Origin: Chara braunii
Taxonomy: Eukaryota > Streptophyta > Charophyceae > Charales > Characeae
Direction of reading: 5' to 3'
DNA length: 28,987 bases
Assembly (NCBI GenBank): GCA_003427395.1
Contig: BFEA01000032.1
Location: 3,102,026-3,131,012, forward strand
Part shown: in pieces, positions 28,946-28,987 of the stretch
Numbering within the stretch: position 1 is the stretch's first letter
Layout of the letters: each line of letters begins with the position of its first letter
The notes under the pieces: model-generated
Database searches by the model: none
The model's input: only the letters and a program-made list of their open reading frames with translations
What the model was told of the DNA's origin: nothing
Made by a program: the position numbers and the translations under genes

Positions 28946-28987
<42 letters not shown>
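28946..28987. repeat. (AG)n microsatellite at window end
   Basis: About 21 uninterrupted AG repeats run to the end of the window, so the true length is unknown. Confidence 0.95.

Overview
The window looks like a stretch of repeat-rich nuclear DNA from a green-lineage eukaryote, most likely a large streptophyte (plant or charophycean alga) genome. The evidence is a Ty3/gypsy chromovirus with an initiator-Met-tRNA primer binding site, L1-type LINEs whose ORF2 ends in a reverse-transcriptase zinc-binding domain, a nuclear insertion of mitochondrial nad1, and candidate spliced exons. No bacterial-style operon, rRNA, tRNA or CRISPR array was seen. The species assignment is inference.

About 70 percent of the window is a nested stack of mobile elements. 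The oldest layer is a decayed gypsy chromovirus on the + strand (about 2609-14706): primer binding site, leader, gag, protease, RT, RNase H, integrase, chromodomain, polypurine tract and the start of a 3' LTR. Its gag is split by a 510-bp non-autonomous element (4867-5376) with a 9-bp target duplication and unusual CCGCGGAC-NN-GTCCGCGG palindromes. Its pol is split between RNase H and integrase by LINE-B (8211-13158). LINE-B has the 5'-inverted structure expected from twin priming: an inverted ORF2 piece (8211-8337 plus 9298-9711, minus strand) joined to a forward RT-to-3'-end piece (9712-13156). Inside the inverted arm sits a 5'-truncated LINE-A (8338-9280) with a poly(A) tail and a perfect 17-bp target duplication.

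The gypsy 3' LTR is interrupted by LINE-C on the minus strand (14707 to at least 22890): 3' tail, ORF2 (zinc-binding end, RT, linker, endonuclease), long ORF1 with a CCHC knuckle, and a 48-bp duplicated 5' unit. LINE-C is itself interrupted by an AT-rich mitochondrial insertion (about 16690-17130) carrying 40 in-frame codons of nad1. LINE-B and LINE-C share a 3'-terminal segment and a small stem-loop next to the A tail.

The flanks are less clear. Positions 1-2600 hold a hairpin, GCGCA-rich clusters, paired inverted repeats and three 118-bp tandem units just upstream of the gypsy primer binding site, where a normal 5' LTR should be. Positions 23040-24720 are strongly G-rich on the + strand, with a 100-bp tandem repeat and a G17 run. 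Positions 24875-26566 on the minus strand can be read as a five-exon gene in which all four intron junctions keep phase; its product is not recognised. The last 2.4 kb contain a possible + strand exon, simple repeats and no recognised gene.
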